This document shows positions 33,295 through 42,313 of a DNA stretch of 64,000 nucleotides, piece by piece. Position 1 is the first letter of the stretch. Every line of letters starts with the position of its first letter. Source of the DNA: Ruegeria sp. AD91A (GTDB taxonomy: Bacteria > Pseudomonadota > Alphaproteobacteria > Rhodobacterales > Rhodobacteraceae); NCBI RefSeq assembly GCF_003443535.1, contig NZ_CP031946.1, positions 2,294,001 through 2,358,000 on the forward strand, given 5' to 3'. The notes beneath the pieces are model-generated. The model was given only the letters and a program-made list of their open reading frames with translations. It was not told where the DNA came from and made no database searches. A program made the position numbers and the translations under genes.

Positions 33295-34677
33295 TCAAAA
33301 AGTCATGTCCCCACGCGGAAGGCTGATTTCAAAGACAGTTCCCTCGGGGCCCGTCTCTTTCAAGACCAGATCACCCCCGTGCCCGCGCACCAACTCCTGA
33401 GAGATTGCCAGCCCCAGGCCAGAGCCGCCCTTTCGGACCCCCCCCTGGAAAGGCGTGAACAGGTTTTCGCGTGCTTTGGGGGGAAGGCCCGGCCCCGTGT
33501 CGCGGATTTCGATGCACCACGTGTCGTCGTATTCACACCCGGCAATGGTAACCCGACCAAGTTTTCCGGAAGCAACCAGGGCCTGTCTTGCATTGCGCAC
33601 GAGGTTCATGATGACTCGGTACAATTGTTCGGGGTCCGCGCGGGCGACAAGCACTTCGGGCACTTCGTTCACGATCTCGATGCAGGCATCGGCAACGGCG
33701 AGCTGTTCGCTGGCCGCGACATCCGCCGCGATTGCGTGTATCGGAACCATTGTCAGAGTGGGCGCGGGCTCTTCCGCGCGGCCAAACGCCAATGTGCTTT
33801 CACAAAGGGACACAGCCCGGGTGATGGAATTCACCAGTTTTGGTGCCATCCGCCGCACCAGCGGATCATCGCTGGCCTCGATCCGGTCCGTAAACAACTG
33901 CGCCGACGTCAAGATATTGCGCAGGTCATGGCTGACTTTGGCTACGGCCCCCCCCAGCTGCGCCAGCCTTTCTCGCTGTCTAAGCGCCTGGGTCAGGTCA
34001 GTTTGCAGCATCTTCAGTGCTTCCTCGGCCTCGCGCAGCTCCGTTACCTTCGAATTCGGTGTGATTATGCCACGCGCGTCCTCTGGCGCACTGGCATAGC
34101 GCTGCATGTAGCCGACAACGCTTTTGATGGGGCGCACAAGTACAACGCGCACAGCGAGAAACAGAAAAAACGCCGTGATGATGGAAATGACAAAAGACAG
34201 GCCGAGAATACGCAACCCGTAGTCAACCATCGCCGTTCGCAAGGGCATGCTGTCCGTGGTGACTTCGATCAGAAGGCCTGCACCCTTGACGGGTTCTCCG
34301 ATGACCCGGATGACTTCGTTTTCGGGCTCAAAGAAGCGGCTGATCGCATCCCGGATCAGAACCCAGGGGCTTGCATCCCGCAAATCGAACGTGTCGCCGA
34401 TTGGGCCCGGAATAGGCGACGACAACATCAGTTGCCGAACCTCATCCCGTCGCAATACGACATTATAGACGCCTGCGTTTGCCAGCAGTTCCGCCTCAAG
34501 ATCTTCCGCCAGCATATCGTCCGCTAGCAAAGCCAGCGAGGCGATCTGCGCGCGTTCGAGCCTGTTCAGCAGAAAATCCTCGCGAAACCGGGCGATCGAC
34601 GGGACAAAGATCAGGACTTCGGCCAACATGACGAAGACCGTCGTCAGGATCAGAAATCGGCCCGACAGCGAGTTCAA
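33295..34677 (-). CDS. Sensor histidine kinase
   Basis: Membrane kinase of 460 aa. One transmembrane segment lies at residues 7-27 (FLILTTVFVMLAEVLIFVPS) and another near 155-175 (LSFVISIITAFFLFLAV), with a periplasmic sensor region between. A HAMP-like linker follows, then the H-box VSHDLRN, N-box NLVRNARQAL, G1 DTGPGLPP and G2 GGSGLGLAIS. No response regulator gene is adjacent. It starts 18 bp after the oxidoreductase gene in a three-gene operon. The signal and partner are unknown. Confidence 0.9.
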   Translation of the reverse strand: MNSLSGRFLILTTVFVMLAEVLIFVPSIARFREDFLLNRLERAQIASLALLADDMLAEDLEAELLANAGVYNVVLRRDEVRQLMLSSPIPGPIGDTFDLRDASPWVLIRDAISRFFEPENEVIRVIGEPVKGAGLLIEVTTDSMPLRTAMVDYGLRILGLSFVISIITAFFLFLAVRVVLVRPIKSVVGYMQRYASAPEDARGIITPNSKVTELREAEEALKMLQTDLTQALRQRERLAQLGGAVAKVSHDLRNILTSAQLFTDRIEASDDPLVRRMAPKLVNSITRAVSLCESTLAFGRAEEPAPTLTMVPIHAIAADVAASEQLAVADACIEIVNEVPEVLVARADPEQLYRVIMNLVRNARQALVASGKLGRVTIAGCEYDDTWCIEIRDTGPGLPPKARENLFTPFQGGVRKGGSGLGLAISQELVRGHGGDLVLKETGPEGTVFEISLPRGDMTF

Positions 34678-34695
34678 TTTGCGCCCCTCCTCAGG

Positions 34696-36114
34696 TCAGG
34701 GAATCCAGCGCTGGACGAACCTGACCACTCGTTTAACTGTCTGATTCTCAAACAGCCTTGGCGAGAAATAAGCACCCGCCACACGTTTGTTAAGCTCTCC
34801 GATCGTCGGATAAGGTGAAACCATAGCAGCGATCTGTCCCATCTTCAGGTTATTGGCCAAAGCCAACGACCACAAGTTGATCAACTCGCCTGCCTGATGC
34901 CCGACGATTGTGACGCCGACGGGTCGGCCTTTCACCACTATGACTTTGATGAAACCTTCGGTTTTGCGCTCAGCAATCGCCCGGTCATTGTGGTGATAGT
35001 CAAAGCGAGCAATTTCGAGTTTTTCACCATGCGCTTTGCGCGCCTGAGCTTCGGTCAGTCCGACCTGGGCCAACTCCGGGTCTGTATAGGTGGCCCACGG
35101 GATATGTGCCGTTTTCGCCCTGGACGGCAGACCGAACAGGGCCGAACGAATGATGACACCTGCATGATACCCGGCAACATGGGTGAATTGCAGGCCACCT
35201 GCCACATCTCCGATCGCATAGACGCGGCGATTGGTCGTGCGCAGCGCGTCATCCGTCCTGAGGCCGGTTCTCGTGCGATCAATTCCGGCCACGTCCAAGT
35301 TCAGACGCTCAATATTGGCTTTGCGTCCGGCAGCGATCAAAAGGTGTGAGCCACGATGAATATCACCGTTTTCGGTAACGACTTCCACAGCACCTTCTGT
35401 TCCGCGGACCTGCGCGACCAAGGCGTTTTCGTGGATATCCACTCCTTCACTGCGCAGGGTATCCAGCACCACGGACGCAGCCTCGGGATCGTCTTTGCCC
35501 AAGGCTGTGAGCCCTTCGACAACCGTCACCTTGCTGCCGAGGCGTATATGGGCCTGCGCCATCTCCATCCCGATCGGGCCGCCCCCGATGATCAGCAGAT
35601 GATCTGGCCGCTCTCTCAAGTCAAAGATGGTTTCGTTCGTATAATAGGGCACCGTGTCCAACCCCGGAATCGGCGGCACCAGCGGCGACGAACCGGTCGC
35701 AATGACGATGCGACGCGCAGAGATGACATGATCTCCGGCCTGCACCTTTTCTGAGGATATGAACGCGCCGTATTCGCGAATGACCTTCACGCCAAAGCCT
35801 TCGAACCGCTGCTGGCTGTCCATCGGTTCGATCTGAGCGATCACATCATGGACATGGTCCTTTACGGCGGCATAGTCGACCTGCGGGATTGTATCAGCGA
35901 CGCCAAAACGAATGGAATGCGCCTGACCATAGGCCACCTTGCCGCTTGCAATCAGGGCCTTCGACGGGACACAGCCGAAATTCAGGCAATCACCGCCCAT
36001 CTTGTGCCCTTCCAGCAGAATAACGTCCGCACCCATCTGGCTTGCACCAGCGGCGACGGACAATCCTCCGGACCCGGCGCCAATGACCAGGAGATCGGTT
36101 TTCAGGTCTTTCAT
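34696..36114 (-). CDS. Pyridine nucleotide-disulfide oxidoreductase (mercuric reductase / lipoamide dehydrogenase type)
   Basis: FAD-dependent enzyme of 472 aa. FAD motif GAGSGG at residues 12-17, redox-active disulfide CLNFGCVPSK at about 43-52, second Rossmann GGGPIGME near 177, and FAD-binding AIGDVAGG near 300. It lacks the C-terminal double cysteine of MerA and the catalytic HPT-type end of lipoamide dehydrogenase. It therefore belongs to the uncharacterised branch often linked with TVP38/TMEM64 membrane proteins, as here (3 bp gap). Role probably redox defence or quinone reduction; not proven. Confidence 0.88.
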   Translation of the reverse strand: MKDLKTDLLVIGAGSGGLSVAAGASQMGADVILLEGHKMGGDCLNFGCVPSKALIASGKVAYGQAHSIRFGVADTIPQVDYAAVKDHVHDVIAQIEPMDSQQRFEGFGVKVIREYGAFISSEKVQAGDHVISARRIVIATGSSPLVPPIPGLDTVPYYTNETIFDLRERPDHLLIIGGGPIGMEMAQAHIRLGSKVTVVEGLTALGKDDPEAASVVLDTLRSEGVDIHENALVAQVRGTEGAVEVVTENGDIHRGSHLLIAAGRKANIERLNLDVAGIDRTRTGLRTDDALRTTNRRVYAIGDVAGGLQFTHVAGYHAGVIIRSALFGLPSRAKTAHIPWATYTDPELAQVGLTEAQARKAHGEKLEIARFDYHHNDRAIAERKTEGFIKVIVVKGRPVGVTIVGHQAGELINLWSLALANNLKMGQIAAMVSPYPTIGELNKRVAGAYFSPRLFENQTVKRVVRFVQRWIP

Positions 36115-36117
36115 GGC

Positions 36118-36849
36118 TCAGGTGCCCCTTTTCGCGCGCAGTGCTTTGAAAACGATGGGCAAGGCGGCCAATACACACAACCCGATAATCGGCCCGATCA
36201 CGAACGGCTCCCACAGCAATGAAACATCAGGCATTTCCCCGCGGTCGAACACACCACCCAAACCGACTCCGATCCACGTGTACACGATACCTCCGGGGAT
36301 GATGCCCAGCGCGGTCGTCAAAAGGAAGTTACGGAACTTTACACCGACCAAAGCCGGCACGAGATTGGCAACAAAGAACGGCACGACCGGCACCAGACGC
36401 AGCAGAAACAAGACCGAGATTTCGTTTTCCCGCAGACCGTCTTTCAGCCTCTTGACTGTCCCCTCTGAAGATTCCAGCCGCGACGTCAGGGCTTCGCCCA
36501 AGCCCCAGCGCGCCGCCAGAAAGATCGCCGACGCGCCGATGGTGGCAGACACAACATTGAAAACGGTTCCCGCAAAAAGACCGAAAAGAAAGCCGCCCGT
36601 CATCGAAGCCACCGCAGCACCCGGCAGGGAAAAGGCCACTATGGCGATATAAATGGCAACAAAAGCGGCAGCCATGATCCAATAGTGACCGTCCCGCCAC
36701 GCCAGAAGCGCCTCGCGATTGTCCCGCAAGGTCTCGAAGGTCAGGTAATCCCCAAGTGTGAAAAAGCCGACAACGGCAACGCTAAGGATTACAAGCAGCG
36801 GAATGTGGCGCGCGAAACCGTTGCGCGGTGCATGGCTTGTGTCGGACAT
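36118..36849 (-). CDS. TVP38/TMEM64-family (SNARE-associated) membrane protein
   Basis: Integral membrane protein of about 243 aa with five or six hydrophobic segments and the family core LPGAAVASMTGGFLFG followed by LRLVPVVPFFVANLVPAL. The family (PF09335) includes DedA-like proteins. The frame extends far upstream; I start at ATG 36849, with ATG 36876 as alternative. It is the first gene of an operon with the disulfide oxidoreductase and the sensor kinase. The pairing of TVP38 with this oxidoreductase recurs in bacteria, so the two probably work together (inference). Confidence 0.85.
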   Translation of the reverse strand: MSDTSHAPRNGFARHIPLLVILSVAVVGFFTLGDYLTFETLRDNREALLAWRDGHYWIMAAAFVAIYIAIVAFSLPGAAVASMTGGFLFGLFAGTVFNVVSATIGASAIFLAARWGLGEALTSRLESSEGTVKRLKDGLRENEISVLFLLRLVPVVPFFVANLVPALVGVKFRNFLLTTALGIIPGGIVYTWIGVGLGGVFDRGEMPDVSLLWEPFVIGPIIGLCVLAALPIVFKALRAKRGT

Positions 36850-37047
36850 CAGGTTTTCCGGTTCTTTGTTCTTCATCTTGTGCCCAAGATGCGCTGCTTG
36901 GAGGGCCAGCAACAGGGGGATCACGGGGCCTTGATCTGTATGGCATCGAATGTGAGGGATTTCGGTGATAATCGGGTATTTTGAAACCTTTTGCCGTTGC
37001 CGGTTACAGAATTGTTGCAAAAGCTGCGAAAACCTGGCCGTTGGGGT

Positions 37048-37076
37048 TTGACTTACCCCCCGCTTGGCAGTAGAGG
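37048..37076 (+). promoter_or_regulatory. Candidate sigma-70 promoter for rpmH-rnpA-yidD
   Basis: TTGACT at 37048-37053, a 17-bp spacer, and TAGAGG at 37071-37076, about 70 bp before the rpmH start. The -35 is near-consensus and the -10 weak. Position in front of a ribosomal protein gene makes it plausible. Confidence 0.4.
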
Positions 37077-37144
37077 ACGGGCTTCGAACACCACGGGCAG
37101 GCGAATCCGCGCCGCACCCGACCGCATAGATTGGAGACGGAGCG

Positions 37145-37279
37145 ATGAAACGCACCTATCAGCCTTCGAACCTGGTTCGCAAACGCCGCCACGGTTTCCG
37201 CGCGCGCATGGCCACAAAGGCCGGCCGCAAGATCCTGAACGCACGTCGCGCACGCGGCCGCAAATCGCTGAGCGCGTAA
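37145..37279 (+). CDS. rpmH: 50S ribosomal protein L34
   Basis: A 44-aa, highly basic protein, exactly the usual length. It starts [20 protein letters not shown] and ends GRKSLSA, diagnostic of L34. The ribosome site GGAGACGGAG precedes the ATG. L34 binds 23S rRNA in the large subunit. It is followed 19 bp later by rnpA, the conserved order in bacteria; dnaA is not in this neighbourhood. Confidence 0.98.
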
Positions 37280-37298
37280 ACCGCTCACCGATCAGGTT

Positions 37299-37730
37299 AT
37301 GAACATGACGCCGCCGGAGGCCCCTGAGGTTGGTAGGAACCACCCCGGGAATACGCCCCCGGCGGCGTCCGTTTGTGTGTCTGAACCTCTGACCGTTCTC
37401 AAGAAACGGTCCGACTTTCTGAAAGCCGCGCGTGCTCGTCGACAAGGTACGTCTTCGATGATGGTGCAGGCCCGCAAGCGTGCCCCCGGCGAGGGCAACG
37501 GGATGCGCGTAGGATTCACCTGCTCAAAGAAAGTGGGCAATGCCGTGGCCCGCAACCGTGCCAAGCGCCGTCTGCGCGAAGCCGCACGGGCCGTCCTGCC
37601 CGAGGCCGGCCGCGACGGGTGGGATTACGTGTTGATCGGCCGTGCCGAAGTCACCGCCAACCGCCCCTATGACGCACTGTTGGACGACCTGCGCTATGCG
37701 CTCCGCAAGGTGCATGCGGCAGAAAAATGA
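37299..37730 (+). CDS. rnpA: Ribonuclease P protein component
   Basis: Basic 143-aa protein that assists the P RNA in cutting tRNA 5' leaders. The core [38 protein letters not shown] (the RNA-binding signature) and [10 protein letters not shown] is clear. About 25 residues in front of the core are extra and low in complexity; the ATG at 37299 or one slightly downstream could be used. It overlaps yidD by 4 bp. Confidence 0.96.
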   Translation: MNMTPPEAPEVGRNHPGNTPPAASVCVSEPLTVLKKRSDFLKAARARRQGTSSMMVQARKRAPGEGNGMRVGFTCSKKVGNAVARNRAKRRLREAARAVLPEAGRDGWDYVLIGRAEVTANRPYDALLDDLRYALRKVHAAEK

Positions 37731-37972
37731 CCTTCCTGTCCCATATCGTCGCCCTGCCTGTTCGGGCGTATCGGCTGTTCTTCAGCCCATGGGTCGGTTT
37801 CAACTGTCGCTACCAACCCACGTGTTCAGCCTACGCGCTTGAGGCGCTGGAGAAACACGGGGCAGTTAAAGGCTCCTATCTGGCCGCTCACCGGATTTGC
37901 CGCTGCCACCCCTGGGGCGGCGACGGGTATGATCCGGTACCTGACCACAGGCATAACGACCCTTCGTCCTGA
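37727..37972 (+). CDS. yidD: Membrane protein insertion efficiency factor YidD
   Basis: An 81-aa protein with the family hallmarks [20 protein letters not shown] and [14 protein letters not shown], three conserved cysteines, and an N-terminal amphipathic segment for membrane association. It aids YidC-dependent insertion. ATGA overlap with rnpA gives translational coupling. Confidence 0.97.
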   Translation: MTFLSHIVALPVRAYRLFFSPWVGFNCRYQPTCSAYALEALEKHGAVKGSYLAAHRICRCHPWGGDGYDPVPDHRHNDPSS

Positions 37973-38039
37973 CCCCCCGTCAGACTTGACCGGTATACGC
38001 AGCGCCTGAACAGTTGGACCAGTCCAACCCGAGGTCCCG

Positions 38040-39656
38040 ATGAAATCCCCAGCGCGCGACACCCTGCCGACCCACGATGTCCTGAACCAACCGCCCGTGC
38101 GCGGCGACACCGATCTTTGGCTGTCCGATCCGGTCCTGCAGGACGCAGCAAGAACAGCGGGCGCGCGCGCTTTGGATCTGGCGGCATATGGTAAGACGCT
38201 CGGAACCGAAGAAACGCAGGAACTGGGACGGGACGCCAACCGGCATCCACCAGAGCTGCGTCTGTTCGACCCGGGTGGCAGACGTCTGGGCGAGGTGCGG
38301 TTTCATCCGGCCTATCATCAGATGATGCAGATCAGCCAATCGGCGGGCTATGCCGCACTGGCCTGGGATGGACAGCCCGGCGGACATGCGACCCATGCGG
38401 CGATGGTCTATTTGGCAGGACAGGTCGAACCCGGGCATTGCTGCCCGATGACCATGACCTATGCAGCAATCCCTGCACTCGCTGCCAATGAACACATTGC
38501 CTCAATCTGGCAGCCAAAACTCTTGGCCCGGCACTATGATCCTTCGGAGGAACCGATCGGTCAAAAGATCAGCGCGACGCTGGGGATGGCCATGACCGAG
38601 AAACAGGGTGGCTCGGATATACGTGCCAATACGACCGTTGCGACCCGCGACGGGGATCACTGGTGCCTGCGTGGGCACAAGTGGTTCTGCTCTGCGCCAA
38701 TGTCGGATGGGTTCCTGACGCTGGCGCAGGCGCCCGGCGGGTTGACCTGCTTTCTGGTTCCCCGCTGGCTCGAGGGCGAGCGCAATGCAATCCACCTGAT
38801 GCGTCTGAAAGACAAGCTGGGCAACAAATCCAACGCATCCTCGGAAATCGAGTATCATGACGCGCTGGCCTTTCAGTTGGGGGAAGAAGGAGCGGGTGTG
38901 CGCACCATACTGGAAATGGTGCATCACACGCGGCTCGATACAGCCATGGCGCCGGCCGGGCTGATGCGTGCCGCGCTCAGCGAGGCGCATCATTGGGTGA
39001 CCCATCGCAGCGCGTTTCAGCGCCGATTGATCGATCAACCGCTGATGCAAGCGGTCCTGTCCGACCTTGTTCTGGACTGGGAAGGCGCATTGACCTTGGG
39101 AATGCGTGTCGCGCAGTCATTTGACGGTCAAACGCCCGAAGCCAAGGCCTTCGCCCGGATCGGTGTCGCATTGGCCAAGTTCCTGAACAATAAACGCTGC
39201 CCGGTCGTCGTCATCGAAGCGATGGAAGTACTGGGCGGCATGGGTTATGTCGAAGACACACCCTTGCCCCTGATCTACCGCGAAGCGCCCCTGAACAGCA
39301 TCTGGGAGGGGTCAGGCAATGTGATCTGCCTCGATATCCTGCGCACTCTGGTACGTGAGCCGCTGGCTGCCGAGGTTTTGGAGGCCGAGTTGGATACGGT
39401 GACAGGCGCAGACAAAAATTATGACGCAGCACTGACCGCGCATCGCAACCGCTGGCCCGGTCTGCCGCCTGAGGCCGAAGCGCGTTGGTACACTGAACGC
39501 ACGGCACTGCTGCTGACAGCCTCGCAACTGCTGCGCCATGCGCCCGGGGCGGTGGCTGACGGTTTTATTGCCACACGTCTTTCCGGTGATAGCGGCCGCA
39601 TTCCCGGATCAGTAGCCGGGTTGGATACCGACGCCCTGCTGGCGCGGCTTGGCTGA
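38040..39656 (+). CDS. AidB-like acyl-CoA dehydrogenase
   Basis: Flavoprotein of 538 aa, about the length of E. coli AidB (541). Family features: GHCCPMTMTYAA, MTEKQGGSDIRANTT (FAD-contacting loop), and LEMVHHTRLDTAMAPAGLMR where the catalytic glutamate/arginine region lies. AidB binds DNA and protects it during alkylation stress; relatives oxidise isovaleryl-CoA. It follows yidD after 67 bp, but its function is unrelated to protein insertion. Regulation is not visible. Confidence 0.9.
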   Translation: MKSPARDTLPTHDVLNQPPVRGDTDLWLSDPVLQDAARTAGARALDLAAYGKTLGTEETQELGRDANRHPPELRLFDPGGRRLGEVRFHPAYHQMMQISQSAGYAALAWDGQPGGHATHAAMVYLAGQVEPGHCCPMTMTYAAIPALAANEHIASIWQPKLLARHYDPSEEPIGQKISATLGMAMTEKQGGSDIRANTTVATRDGDHWCLRGHKWFCSAPMSDGFLTLAQAPGGLTCFLVPRWLEGERNAIHLMRLKDKLGNKSNASSEIEYHDALAFQLGEEGAGVRTILEMVHHTRLDTAMAPAGLMRAALSEAHHWVTHRSAFQRRLIDQPLMQAVLSDLVLDWEGALTLGMRVAQSFDGQTPEAKAFARIGVALAKFLNNKRCPVVVIEAMEVLGGMGYVEDTPLPLIYREAPLNSIWEGSGNVICLDILRTLVREPLAAEVLEAELDTVTGADKNYDAALTAHRNRWPGLPPEAEARWYTERTALLLTASQLLRHAPGAVADGFIATRLSGDSGRIPGSVAGLDTDALLARLG

Positions 39657-39699
39657 CCCGCCACTTGCCCGGTTGCGCCATCTGCTGTAGGGGCAGCGC

Positions 39700-40593
39700 A
39701 TGTTTGATGATGCAGATGATATCCACCCGCTCTTTGCTGGCGCGCCCTCGACCACCGAGTTCAAGAAACTGCGCAAACGCATCGTACGCCAAACCCGCGA
39801 AGCGATCGAGCAATACGGGATGGTGGACCCGTCCGCCCACGACAAGGACGGCAAACCGCCACGCTGGCTTGTCTGCCTTTCGGGCGGCAAGGACAGTTAT
39901 ACGCTGCTGGCCGTCCTCTACGAACTCAAATGGCGCGGATTGCTGCCTGTCGATCTTCTGGCTTGCAATCTGGATCAGGGGCAACCCGGATTTCCGGCCA
40001 CGGTCCTGCCAGAGTTTCTGAACCGCATGGGCGTGCCACACAGGATCGAGTATCAGGACACTTACTCTGTTGTGATGGACAAGGTTCCGCAGGGCCGAAC
40101 CTATTGCGCCCTGTGTTCGCGACTGCGCCGCGGCAACCTGTATCGCATTGCCCGGGAAGAAGGCTGTTCCACCGTTGTGCTGGGGCACCACCGCGACGAT
40201 ATTCTCGAGACGTTTTTCATGAACCTCTTCCACGGAGGCCGTCTGGCCACCATGCCGCCGAAACTGGTGAATGAAGAGGGCGATCTTTTTGTCTTCCGCC
40301 CGCTTGCCCACGTCGCCGAAGCCGATTGCGCGAAATTTGCCAAGGCCATGCAGTATCCGATCATCCCCTGCGATTTGTGCGGCAGTCAGGACGGGTTGCA
40401 ACGGCAGCAGGTCAAACAAATTCTCGATCAGTGGGAAAAGAACAGCCCAGGTCGGCGTCAGGTTATGTTCCGCGCGTTAACCAATGCGCGCCCGTCACAC
40501 CTTCTGGATGCGAAACTCTTTGATTTTATTAATCTTTCCGTAAACTCTGACGAAAAAACAGAAAATTTGGAAGAAATGCCGCTTCTGCGTTAA
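39700..40593 (+). CDS. ttcA: tRNA 2-thiocytidine biosynthesis protein TtcA
   Basis: PP-loop ATPase of 297 aa that thiolates C32 of certain tRNAs using an Fe-S cluster. The PP-loop [10 protein letters not shown] is near residue 65, the CxxC pair at [11 protein letters not shown], and the family stretch [21 protein letters not shown] follows. A late cysteine in CDLCGSQ completes the cluster ligands. It starts 44 bp after the AidB-like gene. Confidence 0.95.
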   Translation: MFDDADDIHPLFAGAPSTTEFKKLRKRIVRQTREAIEQYGMVDPSAHDKDGKPPRWLVCLSGGKDSYTLLAVLYELKWRGLLPVDLLACNLDQGQPGFPATVLPEFLNRMGVPHRIEYQDTYSVVMDKVPQGRTYCALCSRLRRGNLYRIAREEGCSTVVLGHHRDDILETFFMNLFHGGRLATMPPKLVNEEGDLFVFRPLAHVAEADCAKFAKAMQYPIIPCDLCGSQDGLQRQQVKQILDQWEKNSPGRRQVMFRALTNARPSHLLDAKLFDFINLSVNSDEKTENLEEMPLLR

Positions 40594-40654
40594 CGACTGA
40601 CTCAGACTGGTTTCCTAGGCTCGGCATACAATCCATGCCCAAGGCCAGGACCCG

Positions 40655-42187
40655 ATGCGGAATCATCCTTCTGTCGACCGTTTTTTTGAATCTTTGAGAA
40701 ACGTGGCATACGGCCCTGCCGTTCTTGCTTTTGTTCCGGCAATGAGCCTGGGTGCATTCTGGCTCGGCGGTGAACGCGCTTTGATCGCAGTGACACTGGG
40801 TTTGCCTTTGATACTTGCCGGCATTGGGGCAATTGCACCCAACCCGGCAAAGAGGAAACGACAACAGGGTGGTCTGCTGCCGAAAGACCGGTTCGGAACC
40901 GTTCTGACAGAGGTACTTTCGGATAGCCGCCGCAGGGGTGAAACTTCGGCCTGTTTCGCTGTTATCCTGGACGACTATGTGCAAATGCTTGATCTACATG
41001 GCCAGGCAGCAGCAAACCACGTAGCGCAGCAATTCTGCTCTCGTATCATGTCTATGATCCGCGCCAATGACTCCGCAACCCGGGTCGATGGAAACAAGAT
41101 GCTGGTTGTTCTGCACCCTGCACAACAGCTTGATCTGGAAACCTGCATTCAGATGTCGGGACGAATGCAATCCGCAGTCGAAGACCCGATCATGTTGAAC
41201 GGCACCGGAGTTTACTTGTCCTGCTCCATTGGTTTCTGCCTCAGCAGCAATGCCCCCGACGGTTCTGCGACAGACTGGTGCGACGCTGCAAACAACGCGC
41301 TGCAGGAGGCACAGCAAAACGGGCCCTCGACGATTCGTTCTTTTTCGTCCGAAACACGTCGCAGAGCTCAGGTCAGAACCAATCTGCGCAGGGAATTTGA
41401 CGCTGCGTTGGAAAGTGGTGAAATTCGTCCATGGTTTCAACCTCAGATCTCGACAGATACCGGGCGCGTGTCCGGGTTTGAGGCGCTGGCCCGCTGGGAA
41501 CATCCGACAAAGGGCGTGTTGGGTCCCAATGTCTTTCTACCCTTTGCTGAACAGGCCGAGTTGATGGGTAAACTGGGACAGGCGATGCGGCATCACGCCT
41601 TTTCCGCAATGCGCGACTGGGATCGCGCCGGTCTGATTGTGCCGCGCATCGGTATCAACTTCTCGTCGGACGAGTTGCGCGACCCGGGATTGATCGACCG
41701 CCTGAAATGGGAACTGGATCAATTCGATCTGACGCCGGGCAGATTGGCGGTCGAGGTGTTGGAGACCGTGTTTTCCAGACGGCCGGATGACATAATCACC
41801 CGCAATGTCACGGGCCTGGCCGCGATGGGGTGTTGCATTGATCTGGATGATTTTGGCACAGGGCATGCCTCGATCGCGTCAATCAAGCGGTTCAATGTGT
41901 CCCGGATAAAAATCGACCGCTCTTTTGTGACAAAGGCCGACCAGGACCCAAGCCAGCAGCAGCTGGCCAGCGCAATTCTGACCATGGCAGAACGGTTGAA
42001 TCTGGAAACACTCGCAGAAGGTGTCGAGACGCCAGGGGAACATGCCTTGATGGCGCAATTGGGATGTGACCATGTTCAGGGGTTCGGTATCGGCAAGGCC
42101 ATGCCTTTTGAAAAAACTAAGGACTGGATCACATCTCATCGCAACAAGATAGACGGAATGCCCAAAATCGGACGGCAAACGGGCTAA
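40655..42187 (+). CDS. EAL-domain protein with degenerate GGDEF domain
   Basis: Membrane protein of 510 aa. Two hydrophobic segments lie at about residues 20-62 (VLAFVPAMSLGAFWLGG, ALIAVTLGLPLILAGIGAIA). A diverged GGDEF-like domain follows, without the GGDEF signature (LVVLHPAQQ at that point). The EAL domain has the motif FEALARWEHP and catalytic residues in DLDDFGTGHASI and AEGVET, so c-di-GMP phosphodiesterase activity is likely. The upstream half would be regulatory. Its location between ttcA and yidC is not a known functional link. Confidence 0.9.
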   Translation: MRNHPSVDRFFESLRNVAYGPAVLAFVPAMSLGAFWLGGERALIAVTLGLPLILAGIGAIAPNPAKRKRQQGGLLPKDRFGTVLTEVLSDSRRRGETSACFAVILDDYVQMLDLHGQAAANHVAQQFCSRIMSMIRANDSATRVDGNKMLVVLHPAQQLDLETCIQMSGRMQSAVEDPIMLNGTGVYLSCSIGFCLSSNAPDGSATDWCDAANNALQEAQQNGPSTIRSFSSETRRRAQVRTNLRREFDAALESGEIRPWFQPQISTDTGRVSGFEALARWEHPTKGVLGPNVFLPFAEQAELMGKLGQAMRHHAFSAMRDWDRAGLIVPRIGINFSSDELRDPGLIDRLKWELDQFDLTPGRLAVEVLETVFSRRPDDIITRNVTGLAAMGCCIDLDDFGTGHASIASIKRFNVSRIKIDRSFVTKADQDPSQQQLASAILTMAERLNLETLAEGVETPGEHALMAQLGCDHVQGFGIGKAMPFEKTKDWITSHRNKIDGMPKIGRQTG

Positions 42188-42313
42188 AGAACCGAAAACT
42201 GCGCCACAGAAGACCGATCCGTGACGAAATGACGAGCGATTCCGCTTGACCTTTGGGCCTGCACTCTGTTGAACCCTGCGGGTGTCTTTCACTGCTCAAG
42301 GTGGCTGTCCCAG

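Noticed and set aside
37053..37445. Minus-strand frame of 130 codons opposite rpmH and rnpA
   Set aside because: Shadow of two conserved plus-strand genes in G+C-rich sequence.
38040..39656. Assignment of the acyl-CoA dehydrogenase to a fatty-acid or leucine pathway
   Set aside because: Length and N-terminal features fit AidB better, and no pathway partner is nearby.
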